Shown one piece after another: positions 61,273-64,000 of a stretch of DNA of 64,000 bases (position 1 is the first letter of the stretch; the number at the start of each line of letters is the position of its first letter). This stretch comes from Arthrobotrys musiformis (Eukaryota > Ascomycota > Orbiliomycetes > Orbiliales > Orbiliaceae), in assembly GCA_036971715.1 (NCBI GenBank), contig JAVHJL010000004.1, positions 2,356,001-2,420,000 of the forward strand, given 5' to 3'. The position numbers were made by a program, and so were the translations under genes. The notes beneath the pieces are model-generated. The model made no database searches. It worked only from the letters and a program-made list of their open reading frames with translations, and was not told where the DNA came from.

Positions 61273-62083
61273 AAGGAGGTGTGGCCTAGTGGGTGTGATG
61301 CTAGGCTTGGAAACAGGTCTCCCCAGCCTGTGTGGGTTCGATTCCTACCATCTCCACTATATTTTGCAAATTAATTTTCGGGGTTTTATTTCTTTTATCC
61401 GAAAATAAATGCAAAAAGAAATAATTTACTAGTTTTACACCAATTATAGTTGTATCTTAATATATTTGACATTTAAGTTTGTTTTAAAAATGTTGTTGTT
61501 TGTTTTTTTTGTACAATATAGTTTGAACTTTAGAATAAAAATCAAATAGTAGTTCTATCTACTATAAAAAATAGAAGTAGTTCTATTATTTAAAAATAAA
61601 CAATAATCTCTATAAAAGATATGTGTGAGTATATTATAATAAAAATAGTATTAGTAGTTCTATTACTTAAAAATAGAAGTAGTTTTATTATTTAAAAAAT
61701 AGAATAGTCTAGTTCCTATTTTAAAACTAGACTTCAATTATAGAAGTATAAAAAATAATAATCTTAAGAAAATATATTTATAATTAGAACCTATATTTGT
61801 GGATTGTTCTGAATATAGTAATTTTCTAATATTATATTAAAGTGGATGGGTAAAAATAACAGATATACGGTGTATTTTTTACTAAATTGGAATAGTAGAA
61901 TTATATATAAAGGAATTTAATGTAGATAGATTTTAAAAAAAATATTGAAAATCTCTAATATCCTAATTATGTAAAGATTCTGGCTTGTATTCACTTCTTT
62001 CATGTTATTATCTATAATTAGATATCTACAATCCGCCATAACCGAAAGGTTGCATGCGTGTATGATAAATAATAATAATAATA
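61273..62083 (+). mobile_element. Putative tRNA-derived SINE nested in the LINE
   Basis: About 811 bp inserted at one point of the LINE reverse transcriptase and bordered by a 16-bp direct repeat. The head (61275-61357) is tRNA-like: A box TGGCCTAGTGGG, B box GGTTCGATTCC, and 5' GGAGGTG pairing with 3' CATCTCC as an acceptor stem. The body (61360-62020) is A/T-rich and does not code. The right end has a short G/C-normal patch (about 62028-62064) and an AAT trinucleotide tail (62067-62083). Such a head, non-coding body, simple-repeat tail and target-site duplication are the defining parts of a SINE mobilised by a LINE. It is long for a SINE. I do not recognise a named family. Confidence 0.8.
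61275..61357 (+). ncRNA. tRNA-like head with Pol III A and B boxes
   Basis: Starts GGAGGTGTGGCCTAGTGGG and ends GGTTCGATTCCTACCATCTCC. Acceptor stem (seven pairs, one G-T), D stem GCCT/AGGC and T stem GTGGG/CCTAC can be drawn. The anticodon arm is not normal: AGGCTTGG pairs with CCCAGCCT around an 11-base loop, leaving no clean seven-base anticodon loop. It is therefore read as the promoter-bearing head of the SINE rather than a working tRNA gene, though a tRNA scanner might still report it. Confidence 0.7.
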
Positions 62084-62099
62084 ATAATATTCCAAAAGT
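62084..62099. repeat. Target-site duplication, right copy
   Basis: ATAATATTCCAAAAGT. Taking out the insert and one copy puts the reverse transcriptase frame back in register, which confirms the borders. Confidence 0.85.
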
Positions 62100-64000
62100 T
62101 TACAGAATTATTAGTCTCCTAAATTGTTTAGGAAAAATATTAGAGAAAATAATAGTAAGAAGAATAGTTTTTTTATCAGAAACTAATAAAATTCTAAATT
62201 TAGAACAAATTGGAGGTAGAAAATAAAGATCTGCAATTGATGTAGCTTTGTTATTAGTTCATGATATAGAAATGGCTAATTCAGAAAAGTTAAAAACCTC
62301 TGTTTTATTCTTAGATGTTAAAGGGGCTTTTGATAATGTTTTAAAGAAAAGATTAATTAATACTTTAGAAAACATAAAGTTCCCCAAACAATTAATTTTG
62401 TGGATTAATAATTTTATATCCAAAAGATTAATTAAACTAGCCTTTGATGGACAAGTAGAAAAATTAAAACCAGTTAAAACTGGAATACCATAAGGTTCTT
62501 TAATATCCCCAATTCTTTTTCTATTATATTTAATATTATTATTTAATTTATTAGAACAAAAAACGCCTTTTATTATTAAACCATCTTATATAGATGATTG
62601 GTGTAACTAATAAAAAAATAGAAATAAATATATATGAATTAGAAGAAATTGCAAAAATAGCCTTTAATTGGGCTATAGATAATGCAGTAGTTTTTGATGA
62701 CTTAAAATCAGAGTTAATTTATTTTAAAACAAATTTAAAAAAGAAAAATGAATTTGGGGAATTAAATATTGAGCTATTAAATGGTATAATAATAAAACTT
62801 ACTAATAATATAAAGTAATTAGGTATATATTTTGATATAAAATTGAATTTTAAATACTATATTAAAATAAAAACAAGTGTAGTAAATAAAATTTTAAATT
62901 TTATTAAGGTATTTGCTAATTCAGAAAAAGGATTTAAAATTAAAGTGATAATATAATTGTATAAAAGCTGTGTTTGTTCTATTTTTGACTATGGGTTTGA
63001 AATATGGTGGAAAAATCAAAAATAATAAAATGTTTTGAAAGAATTTAAATTAATTTAAAATAAGATGTTGAGAAAAATAATAGGAGGTTTTAAAATAATT
63101 CCAATAAATATATTGGAAGTTGAGGCTGTTATTTTATTACTAGAAATAAGACTAAATGGGATATAAAGAAGGTATGCCCTAAGATTCCTTTTTTTTAATA
63201 AAAATCATCTAATAAAAAAGAGATTTCCAGAATCATTCTTATTAGAATTTAATTTTGGAAGAGAGGAAACAGGATTGGGACCTTATTTAAAATGGAATGA
63301 AAATAAAAAAGAAGGGGATAAAAAAGAATATGCTTTTATATTGGATAGAATATTATTAAGAATTAATTTTTTGATAAATTTATATACAAAAATTGAGGAA
63401 TTAAATATAAAATTCAATTTATTTTAGATTGAAAATAAAATTAATTTTTTTATAAATAACGTATTTAAGGACTTAGAAGCAGAAAATTATAAAAATAAAA
63501 AAGAAGTTGAACTAAATTTTAGGGAAAACTTACTTATTTATATAAACAGTTTTATGTTGGAAATAGAAAATAAAAATAATAAAAAAAAGAATAATAAAAA
63601 TAAAAAAGAAAAATCCTTGGGGGTTGGAATTTATGGAGAAATAGATAATAAATCTATTTTTGAAATTTATTTTAGTTTGGGAAAAAGTATGGAGGTATAT
63701 GATGCAGAATTAATTGCTTTAAGGAAAAGGTTCGAAAAATCCTTTGAAGTAATTAATAAAAATAAAAAGGTGAAGAATATTTATTTCTTCACTGACAACC
63801 AGATTGCAATAAAAAGGTTATAAAATCTAAATTTAGGGCTTGGTTAGGAGACAACTTTAGAAATTTGGGATATGGTAAATGAATTAAATTCTAGAAATAT
63901 TAACATATTTATAGAATGGGTTCCAAGTCACTCTAAAGTTATTAGAAATAAAAAGGTAGATTATTTAGCCAAGGAAACTGCAAAAATAAAAAAGAAAAGC

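Larger units (their letters stand above)
58250..64000 (+). mobile_element. Degraded Tad1-like LINE retrotransposon (truncated by window end)
   Basis: Non-LTR retrotransposon on the + strand: a leader with a C9 run (about 58274-58282), ORF1 with coiled coil and zinc knuckles, then ORF2 with endonuclease, reverse transcriptase and RNase H, the order of the Tad1 clade. The left edge is set at the G/C-normal patch near 58250, approximate. It continues past base 64000, so the 3' end and tail are unseen. The coding frames carry many TAA/TAG stops but very few indels. Cys and His codons of the zinc knuckles are changed to Tyr (G-to-A and C-to-T). Both are what RIP produces. The element is therefore dead. 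A second element is inserted in its reverse transcriptase. Confidence 0.9.
59690..64000 (+). pseudogene. LINE ORF2 (endonuclease, reverse transcriptase, RNase H), broken, 3' end outside
   Basis: Endonuclease remains: NSALIYDNTDLIFL*ELWFSKENT (59720-59800) and NFNAYYFLWN (about 60098-60127). Reverse transcriptase from about 61000: KKALGLDGINFLYLKRA, then across the inserted element VYRIISLLNCLGKILEKI, SVLFLDVKGAFDNV, and the catalytic box as SYIDD (62584-62598). RNase H: YDAELIAL, FTDNQIAIK, WVPSHSKVIRNKKVDYLAKE to the window end. Besides in-frame stops there are at least two small frameshifts (about 59840-59870 and just after the SYIDD box near 62598) and the insertion at 61272. No function left. 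Confidence 0.85.

Overview
The window is nuclear DNA from a filamentous ascomycete (Pezizomycotina). The reasons are many short GT-AG introns (about 50-140 nt) with CTAAC or CTGAC-like branch sites, a large ABCG/PDR pump, microsatellite-rich intergenic DNA, and an abrupt switch to extremely A/T-rich DNA holding a retrotransposon degraded in the way repeat-induced point mutation (RIP) does. Genus cannot be fixed from sequence alone.

Gene-rich part, 1 to about 53.7 kb, 16 protein genes on both strands: VTC polyphosphate-polymerase subunit (3' end only, +), ATG4 autophagy protease (-), SQS1-like R3H/G-patch splicing factor (+), mitochondrial ribosomal protein mL53 (+), an unrecognised 801-residue protein (-), a Fun19-type SWIRM protein (-), a Gis2/Byr3 seven-zinc-knuckle protein split over ten exons (-), a Ubp3/USP10 deubiquitinase (+), a class II histone deacetylase Hda1 with Arb2-type tail (-), a Grainyhead/CP2 transcription factor (+), a zinc metallopeptidase with jacalin-like C-terminus (-), a full-size PDR ABC transporter (+), an ARID protein resembling Swi1 of SWI/SNF (-), the complex I subunit GRIM-19/NDUFA13 (+), a GH5 steryl/ceramide beta-glucosidase (-) and proteasome ATPase Rpt3 (-). 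Exon coordinates were worked out by hand from splice signals and conserved protein motifs. Several exons are tiny (6, 14, 14, 14, 15, 19 and 20 nt) and would be lost by ORF scanning.

The genes do not form one pathway cluster. Four are chromatin or transcription regulators (SWIRM, Hda1, CP2, Swi1) and three act in protein turnover (Atg4, Ubp3, Rpt3), but the order looks like ordinary euchromatin. Large non-coding gaps (4.7 kb, 2.9 kb, 2.6 kb, 2.0 kb) carry microsatellites and a recurring palindromic TACCTAGGTA-like motif.

A/T-rich part, about 53.7-64.0 kb: roughly 4 kb of almost pure A/T with no gene, then a Tad1-like LINE on the + strand. Its ORF1 is one continuous frame broken only by stops; its ORF2 (endonuclease, reverse transcriptase, RNase H) runs off the window end. 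Inside the reverse transcriptase lies an insertion of about 811 bp flanked by a 16-bp direct repeat: a tRNA-like head with Pol III A and B boxes, an A/T-rich body and an AAT-repeat tail. This looks like a tRNA-derived SINE nested in the LINE and is the most novel object in the window.
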